Source: Pseudomonas graminis (GTDB lineage Bacteria; Pseudomonadota; Gammaproteobacteria; Pseudomonadales; Pseudomonadaceae). Taken from it: a stretch of 64,000 nt of DNA. Positions 16,720 through 27,174 of this stretch are shown here, one piece after another. The notes below the pieces were generated by a model, which worked only from the letters and a program-made list of their open reading frames with translations, ran no database searches and had not been told where the DNA came from. Both the position numbers and the translations under genes were made by a program. Each line of letters starts with the position of its first letter. The first letter of the stretch is position 1. The DNA is taken from the NCBI RefSeq assembly GCF_001705435.1, contig NZ_MDEN01000062.1, forward strand, positions 280,533-344,532. The letters run 5' to 3'.

Positions 16720-17415
16720 TTGAACGAACACACATTGTCCAGGCGCCTGGAGCGCGTGGCGGCGCTGGTGCCTGCCGACGCGCGACTGGCCGACATCGGC
16801 TCCGATCACGCCTACCTGCCGGTGGCGTTGATGCGCCGTGGGCTCATTGCGATGGCAGTGGCGGGGGAGGTGGCGACGACGCCGTTCAGCGCCGCGCAAC
16901 GGACGGTGCGCGAGAACGGTTTCGAGGCGCACATTCGCGTGCGTCTGGCTGACGGCCTTGCAGCGATTGAAGCGGACGACGGCATCACTGCGATCAGCCT
17001 CTGCGGCATGGGGGGCGAGACGATTCGAGACATTTTTGAGGCCGGCAAAGCGCGGCTCAACGGAAGGGAGCGGCTGATTCTGCAGCCCAACGGCGGCGAG
17101 CCTGAGCTGCGCCAGTGGCTGATGGACAACGGTTATCGCATCGTCCACGAGGACGTGCTGCGGGAGAACCGCTTCGACTACGAAATCATCGTCGCCGAAC
17201 CCAGCGGACCGGTGGTCTACAGCCCTGAAGCCCTATACTTCGGCCCGCTGTTGATGACGGAACGCAGTCCGTCGTTCCTCGATAAATGGCAGCGGCGGCT
17301 GCGTAACAAGCAACGCAGCCTGGCCGGCTTGCAGCGGGCGCGGCAGGGAGTCTCGGAACACACGCTGCACGACATCGCACAGCAAGTGCGCTGGATCACC
17401 GAATTGCTCGGCTGA
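16720..17415 (+). CDS. trmK: tRNA (adenine(22)-N1)-methyltransferase TrmK
   Basis: Methylates A22 in the D-arm of tRNA using S-adenosylmethionine. The Rossmann methyltransferase motif LADIGSDHAYLPVALMRRG and the following ISLCGMGGETIRDI are typical of TrmK. The C-terminal ~60 residues are a charged helical segment (LDKWQRRLRNKQRSLAGLQRAR) matching the family's coiled-coil arm. I place the start at the TTG at 16720 (protein begins MNEHTLSRRLERVAALVP), which has AGAAGG about ten bases upstream; the frame is open further 5' to 16636 but that part is not conserved-looking. Length 231 residues is normal. Convergent with the sugar transporter. Confidence 0.85.
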   Translation: MNEHTLSRRLERVAALVPADARLADIGSDHAYLPVALMRRGLIAMAVAGEVATTPFSAAQRTVRENGFEAHIRVRLADGLAAIEADDGITAISLCGMGGETIRDIFEAGKARLNGRERLILQPNGGEPELRQWLMDNGYRIVHEDVLRENRFDYEIIVAEPSGPVVYSPEALYFGPLLMTERSPSFLDKWQRRLRNKQRSLAGLQRARQGVSEHTLHDIAQQVRWITELLG

Positions 17416-17437
17416 CCCTGCGCAGTCCCAGCCCCTT

Positions 17438-17477
17438 GGTTTCAAAGACCCGGACCCAAGGCCCGGGATCTGAAACC
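17438..17477. terminator. probable bidirectional terminator
   Basis: Imperfect inverted repeat GGTTTCAAAGACCCGG ... CCCGGGATCTGAAACC around an eight-base loop, between the convergent trmK and MFS genes. It lacks a long T run, so termination strength is uncertain. Confidence 0.5.
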
Positions 17478-17482
17478 TCGCC

Positions 17483-18904
17483 TCAAAGCTCCTTCTTCAT
17501 GTGCTTCTCGATCTGCTCCAGGGACTTGCCCTTGGTTTCCGGCAGGCACAGGAAGACGAAGATCAGCGAGCCGATGTTGATCGCCGCAAACACGAAGAAG
17601 GTCGGGTTGCCGATCGTGTCCACCGCGATCGGGAAGAGGAACGCGACCGTGGCGTTGAACAGCCACTGCATCGACACTGCCGTGCCGGTCAACAGCCCGC
17701 GCACCTGCATCGGGAACAGCTCGGACATCAGCAGCCAGTAGACCGGCGAGATGCACATCTGCATGAACAGCAGGAACACCAGAATGCACGCCAGCGCGGC
17801 ATAGCTCTGGGTCAGGTTCTGCGGCATGAACATCAGCACGCAACCCAGTGCCGCCTGCATCATGATCACGATGACCAGACCGGTCATCAGCAAGTGCCGA
17901 CGCCCGTACCGGCCGATGGCCCAGATCCCCAGCAGCGTGGCGATGACCGACACGATGCCGTTGCCGATGGTCGCGGTCAGTGCAGCGTTGGTGCCCATGC
18001 CGGTGTGTTTGAGGATGATCGGCGTGTAATACATGAACGCGTTGACGCCGGTGAACTGCGCGGTAAAGCCCAGCCCGACACCGATCAGCAACAGCTTCAA
18101 CACCCACGGCTGACGCAGCAGATCGCGAGCGGCGACGCGCTTGTGGGCTTCTTTTTCCTGGGCTTTCATTTCCTCGACTTCGCGCTTGGCGGCGTCTTTG
18201 GTGTCACGCAGTTGTTCGAGCACGTCTTGCGCTTCATCGAAGCGGCCTTTGGAGGCCAGCCAGCGCGGCGACGGCGGCACGAAGAACGTACCGATCAGCA
18301 GCAACACGCCCGGGACCATCGCGATGGCCAGCATGTAGCGCCAGATACCGGGGGTGTGCAGCAACGCCGCGAGCACGGCGCTGAGCACGTAGGCCAGCAA
18401 CTGGCCGCTGACGATCATCAGCTCGTTGCGGCTGACCAGTCGGGCGCGACGAGAAGGCCCTGCGATCTCGGCGATGAACACCGGCACCGTCGCCGAGCCC
18501 CCGCCAACCGCGATACCCAGCAGAAAACGCGCGGCGACCATGAACGGCACCGAGGGCGCCGTGGCCGTGCCGAGTGCACCGACGATGAACAACAGCGACA
18601 GCATGCGCAGGGTCACGCGTCGGCCAAAACGGTCGGAGAGGTAGCCGCTGGCCAGTGAGCCGAAGGCGGCGCCGACGATCAGCGACGCGGTAATCAGCCC
18701 TTCGCTGACCGGGTTCAGGCCAAGACCGCCCTGATCGAGGGGCAAGGTCATGAAAGGCAGTGCGCCCGCGATGATGCCCGTGTCGTAACCGAAAGCGAGT
18801 GCGCCCATGGTGGCGACAAGGACCGAGATGAAAATCAGGCGACGCGGCGACGTGCGCTGCTCGTCTGGTTGGCCTATGGCGGCGGATGGGGTGCTGGAAG
18901 ACAT
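17483..18904 (-). CDS. MFS sugar porter family transporter
   Basis: 473-residue inner-membrane transporter with about 12 hydrophobic segments. Sugar-porter signatures are present: DRFGRRVTLR after TM2, PPSPRWLASKGRFDEA at the start of the central loop (~residues 215-235), and PETKGKSLEQIE after TM12. The family moves sugars or polyols such as glucose, xylose or myo-inositol by proton symport; the substrate cannot be read from sequence. It stands alone between trmK and a sensor kinase and has no catabolic genes beside it. Confidence 0.9.
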   Translation of the reverse strand: MSSSTPSAAIGQPDEQRTSPRRLIFISVLVATMGALAFGYDTGIIAGALPFMTLPLDQGGLGLNPVSEGLITASLIVGAAFGSLASGYLSDRFGRRVTLRMLSLLFIVGALGTATAPSVPFMVAARFLLGIAVGGGSATVPVFIAEIAGPSRRARLVSRNELMIVSGQLLAYVLSAVLAALLHTPGIWRYMLAIAMVPGVLLLIGTFFVPPSPRWLASKGRFDEAQDVLEQLRDTKDAAKREVEEMKAQEKEAHKRVAARDLLRQPWVLKLLLIGVGLGFTAQFTGVNAFMYYTPIILKHTGMGTNAALTATIGNGIVSVIATLLGIWAIGRYGRRHLLMTGLVIVIMMQAALGCVLMFMPQNLTQSYAALACILVFLLFMQMCISPVYWLLMSELFPMQVRGLLTGTAVSMQWLFNATVAFLFPIAVDTIGNPTFFVFAAINIGSLIFVFLCLPETKGKSLEQIEKHMKKEL

Positions 18905-19013
18905 GGAAACCTAAACCTCTCGTGGAACGGGCGTTATGCCGGTTCGCTGACGTCGTGGTTAGGGGCATGCCGGCCCTGTGAGTTCCATGGGTCGGTGTAA
19001 AAAAGCTGACTGA

Positions 19014-21716
19014 TCAGTCATCCACCCCGCGGCCGTCGCGCTCCGCAGAGGGCGAGGGGGGTGACGCCGCGAGTATGTCGCTGACCTTCCGCGTGAAGCT
19101 GTCCATGCCGAAGGGCTTGAGCAGCACGGCCATTCCGGCTTCGAGCTGGTCACCGCCCACCGCCGAATTTTCCGCGTAGCCGGTGACAAACAGCACATTC
19201 AGCGAAGGCAGCAGCGCACGGGCGGCATCGGCGACCTGCCGGCCATTCATGCCGCCGGGCAGCCCGACATCGGTCACCAGCAGATCGATCGAGGTCATCG
19301 ACCGCAGCATCTGCAGGCCCGACGGTCCGTCCATGGCTTCGGTGACGGCATAACCGCGCTCGCGCAGGGCGTCGCACATCAGCATCCGCACGTGGGGTTC
19401 GTCGTCAATCACCAGAACGGATTCGCCACTGCTGCGGTTCTGGGGTGCGCTGCGGGCTGGGGCCAAATGGCTGTCTCCCAGGTAACGCGGCAAATACAGC
19501 GAAACCGTCGTGCCTGCGCCGTGGGTGGAACGCGCCTGAATCGTCCCGCCGGACTGGTGCACGAAGCCGTGAATCATTGACAGCCCCAGGCCCGTGCCCT
19601 GGCCGATGGGTTTGGTGGTGAAGAACGGGTCGAAAATCCGATCGAGAATCTCCGGGGCGATACCTATGCCGGTGTCGCTGACACTGATTTCCACGAAGTC
19701 GCCTTCGGGCAGCTGCGCGGCCACTCCCGCGGCGCTGTCTGAGGAGACGTTGCGGGTCTGCACCGTGAGTTCGCCGCCTTCCGGCATGGCGTCGCGGGCG
19801 TTGAGGGTGAGGTTGACCAGCGCGCTTTCCAGCTGCGGCGCGTCGATCTTGCTCAGCCACAGGTCACCGCTGGCGATCGTCCGCGTGCCGATGGAGGGGC
19901 CGAGGGTCGAAGAGATCAGCTGACCCATCCCCGCCACCAGGCGGTTGACGTCGGTCGGCTTGGGGTCGAGTGTCTGGCGACGGGAAAACGCCAGCAGCCG
20001 CTGGGTGAGCTGGGCGGCGCGATTGGCCGAGTCATGGGCCGCGCTGACGTAGCGGTCCAGGCCGTCCACCCGGCCGTTGGCGATGCGCCGCTCGATCATT
20101 TCCAGGCTGCCGAGAATCCCGGCGAGCAAGTTGTTGAAGTCGTGGGCGATGCCGCCGGTGAGTTGTCCCACGGCTTCCATCTTCTGCGCCTGGCGCAGGG
20201 CCGAGTGGGCTTCAGACAACTCCCGGGTACGGGCCAGCACCCGCTGTTCGAGGGTTTCGTTGGCGCTGTGCACCTGCTGGAACAGCGTCGCGTTATCGAT
20301 GGCGATGGCGGCCTGAGCGGCGAGCGCCGACATCAGTGCTTCGTGACGCGCGCTGAACTGCGCCGGCTCCGAGTGCCCGTAGAACAGTCCGCCGAGCACC
20401 TCCCCCGAGCGCGACACCACCGAGACTGCCAGGTAGCTTCGCACCGGCGCATGGCCGGCCGGCAAGCCGAAATGCGGCGTGATGCCGCCATAGCGTGGGT
20501 CCGGCAAAATATCGTCGGAGCGCATCACGCCCTCGGTGAGGAACGCCGGCGCGAACACCGGGCTCGCCCGCGGGCCTGGCAACCGGGCCAATTCCGTGGG
20601 CGGCGCGCCAGACAGCGTAAAGAGATCGAAGTGATCGCCTGCAACGTTGTGAAAGTAGCCGCCGATGTGTGCGCCGGTCATCTCTCGTCCGGCATCGGTC
20701 ACGGTCTGTACCAGTCGTTTGAGGTCCAGGTCGAGGGCCAGCTCGGCGTTCACCCGATTCAGTGTCTCCAGCGTGCGGGTCTCCTCGCGCAGTGCCGCTT
20801 CACTGGCCTCCAGCGCCGCCCGGGAGATATGCGCCTCGGTGACGTCGTGGCCTTCGCAGAAAATACCCGTCACCTGGCCGGCATCATCGAGCAGCGGCTC
20901 ATAGATAAAATCCAGGTAGCGCACTTCGCACGGGGCGTCCGGGTGACTGAGCTGGATCGGGGTGTGTTGCTGAACCAGGCGCTCGCCGGTGCGGTAGACC
21001 CCGTCCAGCCACTCATAAAAGCCCTGGCCTGCGAGCTCCGGGAATGCCTCGTAGATGGTTTTGCCGACGTAATCGCGCTCGCCGAACAGCCGGGTGTAGG
21101 ACTGGTTGACGAATTCGAAGCGGTGCTCGGGGCCATGGAGCACCGTGATGAAGCCGGGCGCCTGCTCGAACATCTTGCGTTGACGGACGAGTTGGTCCGT
21201 ACGGCGACGCTCGGCGAGAATCCGGTCAGTGACCTCGTGGCCCTGATTGAGGATGCCCGCGATGCGCCCGTTTTCCCCGCGGATCGGCGTGAAACTGTAG
21301 TTCCACCACGTCTCCACCAGGCTCCCGCCACGCTCCATCATCAACCGCTGGTCGAACGCCGAAAATCCCTCGGCATCCCGGACGGCGGCTTCGAGCTGCG
21401 GCCCGACGACGTCCCAGATAATCGGCCAGACCTCCCGCGCCGGGTGGCCCAGTACCGCCGGGTGACGATCCGCCGGGATCGGTGCCCAGGCGTCGTTGTA
21501 CAGCAGGCAGAAGTCTTCGCCCCAGTAGATCGCGGTCGGGAAGCTGGAGTGCAGGCAGATGCTGATGGCCGAGCGCAGAGACTGCGGCCACGCTGCCGGA
21601 TCCCCCAGTGACGTCGACGCCCAGTCGAAATCCCGGATCAACTGCCCCATCTCACCCCCGCCCAGCAGGAAATCCAGCGGGCCAATTTGTACGTTGTCCG
21701 ACTTCATGGGCGACAT
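19014..21716 (-). CDS. hybrid sensor histidine kinase (PAS-PAS-GAF-HisKA-HATPase-REC)
   Basis: 900-residue cytoplasmic hybrid kinase without obvious transmembrane segments. Two PAS domains (~25-150 and ~175-295; the second has [22 protein letters not shown]) are followed by a GAF domain (~315-475). The dimerisation domain carries the phospho-accepting His in [15 protein letters not shown] (~residue 524), then an ATPase domain with [10 protein letters not shown] (N box), DTGIGI and [11 protein letters not shown]. The C-terminal receiver has [13 protein letters not shown] and the acceptor Asp in [11 protein letters not shown] (~816). It is divergent from the CheB-CheR-PAS gene across 272 bases; both families occur together as sensory hubs. 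Signal unknown. Confidence 0.9.
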   Translation of the reverse strand: MSPMKSDNVQIGPLDFLLGGGEMGQLIRDFDWASTSLGDPAAWPQSLRSAISICLHSSFPTAIYWGEDFCLLYNDAWAPIPADRHPAVLGHPAREVWPIIWDVVGPQLEAAVRDAEGFSAFDQRLMMERGGSLVETWWNYSFTPIRGENGRIAGILNQGHEVTDRILAERRRTDQLVRQRKMFEQAPGFITVLHGPEHRFEFVNQSYTRLFGERDYVGKTIYEAFPELAGQGFYEWLDGVYRTGERLVQQHTPIQLSHPDAPCEVRYLDFIYEPLLDDAGQVTGIFCEGHDVTEAHISRAALEASEAALREETRTLETLNRVNAELALDLDLKRLVQTVTDAGREMTGAHIGGYFHNVAGDHFDLFTLSGAPPTELARLPGPRASPVFAPAFLTEGVMRSDDILPDPRYGGITPHFGLPAGHAPVRSYLAVSVVSRSGEVLGGLFYGHSEPAQFSARHEALMSALAAQAAIAIDNATLFQQVHSANETLEQRVLARTRELSEAHSALRQAQKMEAVGQLTGGIAHDFNNLLAGILGSLEMIERRIANGRVDGLDRYVSAAHDSANRAAQLTQRLLAFSRRQTLDPKPTDVNRLVAGMGQLISSTLGPSIGTRTIASGDLWLSKIDAPQLESALVNLTLNARDAMPEGGELTVQTRNVSSDSAAGVAAQLPEGDFVEISVSDTGIGIAPEILDRIFDPFFTTKPIGQGTGLGLSMIHGFVHQSGGTIQARSTHGAGTTVSLYLPRYLGDSHLAPARSAPQNRSSGESVLVIDDEPHVRMLMCDALRERGYAVTEAMDGPSGLQMLRSMTSIDLLVTDVGLPGGMNGRQVADAARALLPSLNVLFVTGYAENSAVGGDQLEAGMAVLLKPFGMDSFTRKVSDILAASPPSPSAERDGRGVDD

Positions 21717-21988
21717 CTCGACACAGTGGTTCAGAGAAAGGGATGGACTGGGGGCGCGGGAAGAGATTTCCGCTTCTGGATGAACGGCATTGACGCGCGA
21801 CGCTGTGACCCGGCATACGTAGAGTATGGCACAGCGCTATCAGGGACAGGCCGGGCGTTAGTGTGACATTAATGCAGGCGCCTGTCTGGCGTGTTGACCC
21901 GTCGGGGAGACTCATCGGCGAGGCCTGGCGGCCTATCCGCCATTGCCCGGCCGGCCGGCAGCGGGCATCATCCGCGTCCATTTGCCAC

Positions 21989-24904
21989 ATGAGGGATCCC
22001 GTGTCCGACATCGCGCAGCACCACCGCCCCCAGGGCCGACTGCTCGTCGGCCTTGGCGCGTCCGCGGGCGGTCTGGAAGTGCTGCAGCGCTTCCTGAGCC
22101 TGATGCCGAGCGATTCGGGCATGAGCTTTCTGGTGATCCAGCACCTTGCACCGACCACGCCCAGCCTGCTCACCGAAATCCTCGCCCGTTCGACCGGCAT
22201 GAGGGTCGTCGAGGCCACCCATGGCGCGCCGCTCGACGCCGACACCGTGTATGTGATCCCGCCGCACTTTGGCTTGAGCGTGACGGCCGACACGCTGGTC
22301 CTGACCCGCTACGAGGGCGAGCGCGGTCACCCTCTGCCCATCGACGCCTGCTTCGCCTCAATGGCCGAGCACCATGGGACGAGGGCGGTCGGCGTGATTC
22401 TGTCCGGTACCGGTGCGGACGGCACCGCCGGCTGCCGGGCGATCCTCGATCACGGCGGCAGAACCCTGGTGCAGTGGCCGGAGGAGGCGACCTACAGCGG
22501 CATGCCCGACAGCGCGATCCAGGCGGGCAACGCCAGTCATGTGATGAGCGTGGAGCAAATGCCCGGCGTACTGACCGGCAGCACGGACCCGGACGGCCCG
22601 GCACCGTCGACGACGCAGGGCGACGCCATCGAGCAGATTCTGCTGCACCTGCGCACCATGACCGGCCATGACTTCACCCAGTACAAGAAGAGCACCATCG
22701 CGCGGCGCATCGAGCGACGGCTGCAGATCATGAACCTCGCTAGTCAGGACGACTACCTGCGGCTGCTGCAGGGCTCGGCGGAGGAATGCAAGTTGCTGTT
22801 CAGCGAGTTGCTGATCAACGTCACCCAGTTCTTTCGTGACCCGGCCGCGTTCACGGTCATGCAGCGGCAGATCCTCCAGCCGATGATCGACGCCAAGGCT
22901 GGCGATGAGCCGCTGCGGGTGTGGATTGCCGGTTGCGCCACGGGTGAAGAGGCCTACTCGGTGGCCATCGTTCTGCACGAGCTCCTGCATCCGCAGGGTC
23001 AGGCTGCCGGCGTGGCGCCGGGCATTCAGGTGTTCGCCACCGACCTGGACGCCGATGCCATCAGCACCGCCCGCGCCGGGTTCTACCCGCTTTCCGTCGC
23101 CCGTGACGTCGGCGCCGAGCGCCTGGAGCGCTATTTCAGTCGCGTCGAAGGCGGTTACCGGGTGAAGAAGGAAATCCGCGAGATGATCGTGTTCGCGGTG
23201 CAGAACGTGATCAAGGATCCGCCCTTCACCCGTATCGATCTGCTGTGCTGCCGCAACCTGATGATCTACCTGGGGCATGCGCTGCAGAACCGCCTGATCC
23301 CGACCTTTCATTACGCGCTCAAGCCTGACGGCGTGCTGTTTCTCTCGCCTTCCGAGAGCATCGGCGGGCATGCCACACTGTTCACGCCGTTGCAGCGCAA
23401 ATGGAAGTTCTACCGGGCCGTGAAGACCCGAACCCCTAAATCCATGCCGATGGACAGCACGCTGTCGTGGCTGCCCAGCCCCATCAGCCGACCCCCGGAC
23501 CGCCCCGCGACCATGACCAAGGAAACCAACATTGCCGAACTGACCCGTCGGGCGCTGCTGCAGGACTTTGGCCCTGCCTCGGTGGTCACTGATCTGACCG
23601 GCAACATTCTGTATGTCCACGGCGACACCGGCCGCTACCTGCGCCCTGCGCCGGGGCAACCCAGCCTCAACGTCGTCGAAATGGCCCGCGAAGGCCTGCA
23701 GCTGGACCTGCGCAGTGCGGTGCAGCGTGCCGCCCTCAGCGCCGAGCCGACTGCCACCCGGCCGCTGCCGGTCAGCGGTGACGGCGCGACGCGCTGGGTC
23801 AGCCTCAGCGTGCGCCGGATGGGCAACACGGCTCAGGGCGAGCAGTTGCTCCTGATCACGTTCCAGGAACCGGCCAGCGGCGCGGACATTCCGCCCGACG
23901 CGGTACCGGATACCGCCGCACATCTGGCGCCCGATCGGGTCAGGCTGCTGGAGCACGACCTGGCGTACACGCGGGAGAACCTGCAGGCGACCATTGATGA
24001 GTTGCAGCACCTGAACGAGGAGCTGGGCGCGGCCAACGAAGAGATGCAATCGACCAACGAAGAATTGCAGTCGTCCAACGAGGAGCTGGAAACCTCCCGT
24101 GAAGAGCTGCAATCGGTCAACGAGGAGCTGGTCACGGTCAATGCCGAGCTGCAAACGAAGATCGAACAGCTCGGCGACATGCAAAATGACATGAAGAACC
24201 TCCTCGACAGCATCAATATCGGGACTATATTTCTTGACACAAAGCTGATCATTCGCCGCTTCACGCGCGACGCCGTGAAGATCTACCGCCTGATCCCCAA
24301 GGATGTGGGGCGGCCACTGGCCGATATCTCTTCGTACATTCACTCCATGGACCTGCTGGTCCCCGCACAGGAGGTGCTCGACATGTTGATCCCGCAAGAG
24401 ATCGAACTGTGCACTGTGTCGGGCAACTGGTTCCTGGCGCGGCTGGCACCGTACCGCACGCTGGACAACGTCATTCACGGCGTGGTCATGACCTTTCACG
24501 ACATCAACAGCCGCATCGCCAACCAGAAGGCCGTGCAGGCGGCGCGCGAGTTGGCCGAAGCCATCGTCGACACGGTCATCGAGCCGCTGCTGGTGCTGGA
24601 CGAAGACCTGTGCGTCGTGTCCGCCAGTCGGTCCTACTACCGCACCTTTCCGACGACCGAGCCGCTGACCACCGGTCGCACACTCTTTGAACTCAACAAC
24701 CGCCTGTGGGACATCCCGGCGCTGCGGCAAAAGCTCGGCACCCTGCTGGAGAACGACACCAGTTTCGACGGCTTCGTCGTGGAACATGAACTGACCGATG
24801 CAGGCCCGCGGGCGATCACCCTGAACGCCCGTCGGGTGGTGGGAGACGCGACGCGGCCGCACCTGATTCTTCTGGCGATGCAGCCTGACACTTCACACGC
24901 CTGA
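21989..24904 (+). CDS. CheB-CheR-PAS fusion protein (chemotaxis-type methylesterase/methyltransferase)
   Basis: About 971 residues. The N-terminal methylesterase domain (~15-200) keeps the CheB triad: Ser in GASAGGLEVL, His in QHLAPTTPSLL, Asp in SGTGADGTAG. The CheR methyltransferase (~225-480) has RDPAAFTVMQ and the SAM motif WIAGCATGEEAYS (~309). A heptad-rich coiled coil (~665-740, repeating NEEL/NEEM) leads into two PAS domains (~735-850 and ~851-960). Such fusions are known in soil Pseudomonas and usually signal to hybrid kinases rather than to flagellar chemotaxis. Start is uncertain: ATG 21989 or GTG 22001, the latter with GAGGGA close upstream; the open frame begins at 21863. It ends 14 bases before the GGDEF-EAL gene, suggesting an operon. 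Confidence 0.9.
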   Translation: MRDPVSDIAQHHRPQGRLLVGLGASAGGLEVLQRFLSLMPSDSGMSFLVIQHLAPTTPSLLTEILARSTGMRVVEATHGAPLDADTVYVIPPHFGLSVTADTLVLTRYEGERGHPLPIDACFASMAEHHGTRAVGVILSGTGADGTAGCRAILDHGGRTLVQWPEEATYSGMPDSAIQAGNASHVMSVEQMPGVLTGSTDPDGPAPSTTQGDAIEQILLHLRTMTGHDFTQYKKSTIARRIERRLQIMNLASQDDYLRLLQGSAEECKLLFSELLINVTQFFRDPAAFTVMQRQILQPMIDAKAGDEPLRVWIAGCATGEEAYSVAIVLHELLHPQGQAAGVAPGIQVFATDLDADAISTARAGFYPLSVARDVGAERLERYFSRVEGGYRVKKEIREMIVFAVQNVIKDPPFTRIDLLCCRNLMIYLGHALQNRLIPTFHYALKPDGVLFLSPSESIGGHATLFTPLQRKWKFYRAVKTRTPKSMPMDSTLSWLPSPISRPPDRPATMTKETNIAELTRRALLQDFGPASVVTDLTGNILYVHGDTGRYLRPAPGQPSLNVVEMAREGLQLDLRSAVQRAALSAEPTATRPLPVSGDGATRWVSLSVRRMGNTAQGEQLLLITFQEPASGADIPPDAVPDTAAHLAPDRVRLLEHDLAYTRENLQATIDELQHLNEELGAANEEMQSTNEELQSSNEELETSREELQSVNEELVTVNAELQTKIEQLGDMQNDMKNLLDSINIGTIFLDTKLIIRRFTRDAVKIYRLIPKDVGRPLADISSYIHSMDLLVPAQEVLDMLIPQEIELCTVSGNWFLARLAPYRTLDNVIHGVVMTFHDINSRIANQKAVQAARELAEAIVDTVIEPLLVLDEDLCVVSASRSYYRTFPTTEPLTTGRTLFELNNRLWDIPALRQKLGTLLENDTSFDGFVVEHELTDAGPRAITLNARRVVGDATRPHLILLAMQPDTSHA

Positions 24905-24918
24905 GGTGCGGGACGACC

Positions 24919-27174
24919 ATGAAAACCCCGCCTTTCGAGCCCCATATCGTTCATCCGGCGAACCCTCCCGACATCCCGGACCCGGACGACAACGCCCGGC
25001 TGCTGCATGACCTGCAATTGCACCAGGCCGAGTTGCAGATGCAGAACGAGGAACTGCGCGTTGCCCAGTCCGCACTGGAGGCCTCCCGCGACCTCTACCT
25101 GGATTTGTACGAAAACGCGCCGGTGGGTTACCTCACGCTGACGCGCCAAGGGGTCATTGAAGCCGTCAACCGCACCGGCGAGACGCTGCTGACCTACCCG
25201 CGCCACCGCCTGTTGCAACGGCGCTTTGCCGGCCGCGTCGTCAGCCGGGACCGCGACCACTGGCAGCAGGTATTCGCCCGAGTCTGTCGCACCGGGCAAG
25301 CGGAGGAGTGCGATCTCAGCCTGGAGCGCACCGACGGCACGCACTGGCAGGCCCGGCTGAACTGCGTGCGCCACGGCGGCGAGACGAGCGGCATCCGTGT
25401 GACCCTGACCGACCTCACCGCGCGCCGGCAGATCGAACATCGCCTCAACCTCGCTGCCAGCGTATTCACCCACGCGCGGGAGGGCATCATGATCACTGAC
25501 CCGACCGGCGCGATCATCGAGGTCAACGACGCGTTCACCACCATCACCGGCTACGAACGCGATGAGTCGACGGGCAAGAACCCGCGCTTTCTTGCCTCTG
25601 GCATGACCCCGCGTGCCGAGTACGTCAGCCTCTGGCGCAGCCTGCTGACCGAGCATTACTGGCAGGGCGACTTGTGGAACCGCCGGCGCGACGGCTCGGC
25701 CTATGCCGCGCGACAGACCATTACCGCCATCGTCGACGCCCACGGCGTCACCCAGCATTACGTCTCGCTGTTCACCGACGTCACCGAACTGCACAGCTAC
25801 CAGCGGCAGCTGGAATACGTGGCCCACTACGACCCGCTGACCCACTTGCCCAACCGCGTTCTGCTCGCCTCGCGCATGCAACAGGCGATGGCCGATGCCT
25901 TGGGCAACGGCACCCGGCTGGCATTGGGTTACCTGGACCTGGACGGCTTCAAGGCGATCAATGACCTGCACGGCCATGACGTGGGGGACCGGGTACTGTC
26001 CAGCGTGTCCCGGCGCATGCAGAACGTCCTGAACGAGGCCTGCACGCTGGCGCGTCTGGGGGGAGACGAATTTGTGGCGCTGATCGTCGATCTTGACCAG
26101 CTCTGCGACAGCGCGCCGATCCTTGAACGTCTGCTCACGGCCGCCAGCGAGGTGGTGCAGGTGGGCGCGCTGAACCTGACGCTGTCGGCGAGCATCGGCG
26201 TCAGTTACTACCCGCAGGATAACGAGATCAGCGCCGATCAACTGCTGCGCCAGGCCGATCAGGCGATGTACCAGGCGAAACTCGAGGGCAAGAACCGTTT
26301 CCACGTGTTCGATGCGCAGCATGACCAGGAGATGCGTGGGCACAACGCGCGTCTGGACCGTATCGATCAGGCCATTCGCGAGGGGGAACTGCGCCTGTAT
26401 TTTCAGCCCAAGGTCAACCTGCGCACGGGCGCGGTCGTCGGTGCGGAAGCCCTGCTGCGCTGGGAGCATCCGGAGCGCGGATTGCTGTTGCCGGGCAGTT
26501 TTCTGCCGCTGATCGAAAGCAGCTCACTGGCGGAGGTGGTGGGTGAGTGGGTGCTCGAAAGTGCCTTGAGCCAGATCGAGCGCTGGCAACGGGAAGGGCT
26601 GCATCTGGCGGTGAGCATCAATGTCGGCGCACGGCAACTTCAGCACCCTGATTTTGTGGCGAACCTGACCGAGCGACTCGCAGCACACCCTGATGTCGGG
26701 CCGGAAATGCTGATGATCGAGATCCTCGAAACCAGCGCGCTGGAAGACGTCGAAGGCGTCTCGCGCACGTTGCGTGCGTGCGAGCAACTGGGCGTGCGCT
26801 TTGCCTTGGACGATTTCGGCACAGGGTATTCGTCCCTCAGCTACTTGAAGCGCTTGCCGGTGGCGCAACTGAAGATCGATCAGACGTTCATTCACGGCAT
26901 GCTCGACGCCCCCGGCGATATCTCGATCCTGCAGGCGATACTGGGGCTGGCCAGCGCGTTCGGTCGCGAAGTCATCGCCGAGGGCGTCAACAGCCCCGCC
27001 CAGGCGTCACGCCTGTTGCAGCTCGGTTGTGAGATCGGCCAGGGTTTCGGCATCGCCGAGCCAATGCCGGCGACGTTGATTCGCGGCTGGATCGACGCCT
27101 GGATGGCTGACCCGCTCATGCCACATTTACAGATCGGTGACTCCGTTGGGCCCGGACACCGACCGCTTCCGTAG
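24919..27174 (+). CDS. PAS-PAS-GGDEF-EAL cyclic-di-GMP enzyme
   Basis: 751 residues. A short coiled coil (LHDLQLHQAELQMQNEELRVAQ, ~35-60) precedes two PAS domains (~60-170 and ~175-300). The diguanylate cyclase domain (~305-470) has intact GGDEF in RLGGDEFVAL (~378). The phosphodiesterase domain (~480-735) has the EAL motif in GAEALLRWEHP, the ILE glutamate block, DDFGTGYSSLSYLKRL and KIDQTFI. Both catalytic signatures look complete, so the direction of activity cannot be predicted. No transmembrane segments, so cytosolic and probably steered by the PAS domains or by the adjacent CheB-CheR protein. The last 48 bases overlap the convergent PAP2 gene. Confidence 0.92.
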   Translation: MKTPPFEPHIVHPANPPDIPDPDDNARLLHDLQLHQAELQMQNEELRVAQSALEASRDLYLDLYENAPVGYLTLTRQGVIEAVNRTGETLLTYPRHRLLQRRFAGRVVSRDRDHWQQVFARVCRTGQAEECDLSLERTDGTHWQARLNCVRHGGETSGIRVTLTDLTARRQIEHRLNLAASVFTHAREGIMITDPTGAIIEVNDAFTTITGYERDESTGKNPRFLASGMTPRAEYVSLWRSLLTEHYWQGDLWNRRRDGSAYAARQTITAIVDAHGVTQHYVSLFTDVTELHSYQRQLEYVAHYDPLTHLPNRVLLASRMQQAMADALGNGTRLALGYLDLDGFKAINDLHGHDVGDRVLSSVSRRMQNVLNEACTLARLGGDEFVALIVDLDQLCDSAPILERLLTAASEVVQVGALNLTLSASIGVSYYPQDNEISADQLLRQADQAMYQAKLEGKNRFHVFDAQHDQEMRGHNARLDRIDQAIREGELRLYFQPKVNLRTGAVVGAEALLRWEHPERGLLLPGSFLPLIESSSLAEVVGEWVLESALSQIERWQREGLHLAVSINVGARQLQHPDFVANLTERLAAHPDVGPEMLMIEILETSALEDVEGVSRTLRACEQLGVRFALDDFGTGYSSLSYLKRLPVAQLKIDQTFIHGMLDAPGDISILQAILGLASAFGREVIAEGVNSPAQASRLLQLGCEIGQGFGIAEPMPATLIRGWIDAWMADPLMPHLQIGDSVGPGHRPLP

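Noticed and set aside
20034..21611. 525-codon plus-strand frame opposite the hybrid kinase
   Set aside because: Shadow frame; the minus strand carries clear HisKA, ATPase and receiver motifs.
22358..24862. Long minus-strand open frame (834 codons) opposite the CheB-CheR-PAS gene
   Set aside because: The translation has no domain, is low-complexity Arg/Gln/Val rich, and mirrors a strongly supported plus-strand gene in GC-rich DNA.
24637..26469. 610-codon minus-strand frame opposite the CheB-CheR-PAS and GGDEF-EAL genes
   Set aside because: No homology; both plus-strand genes have intact catalytic motifs.
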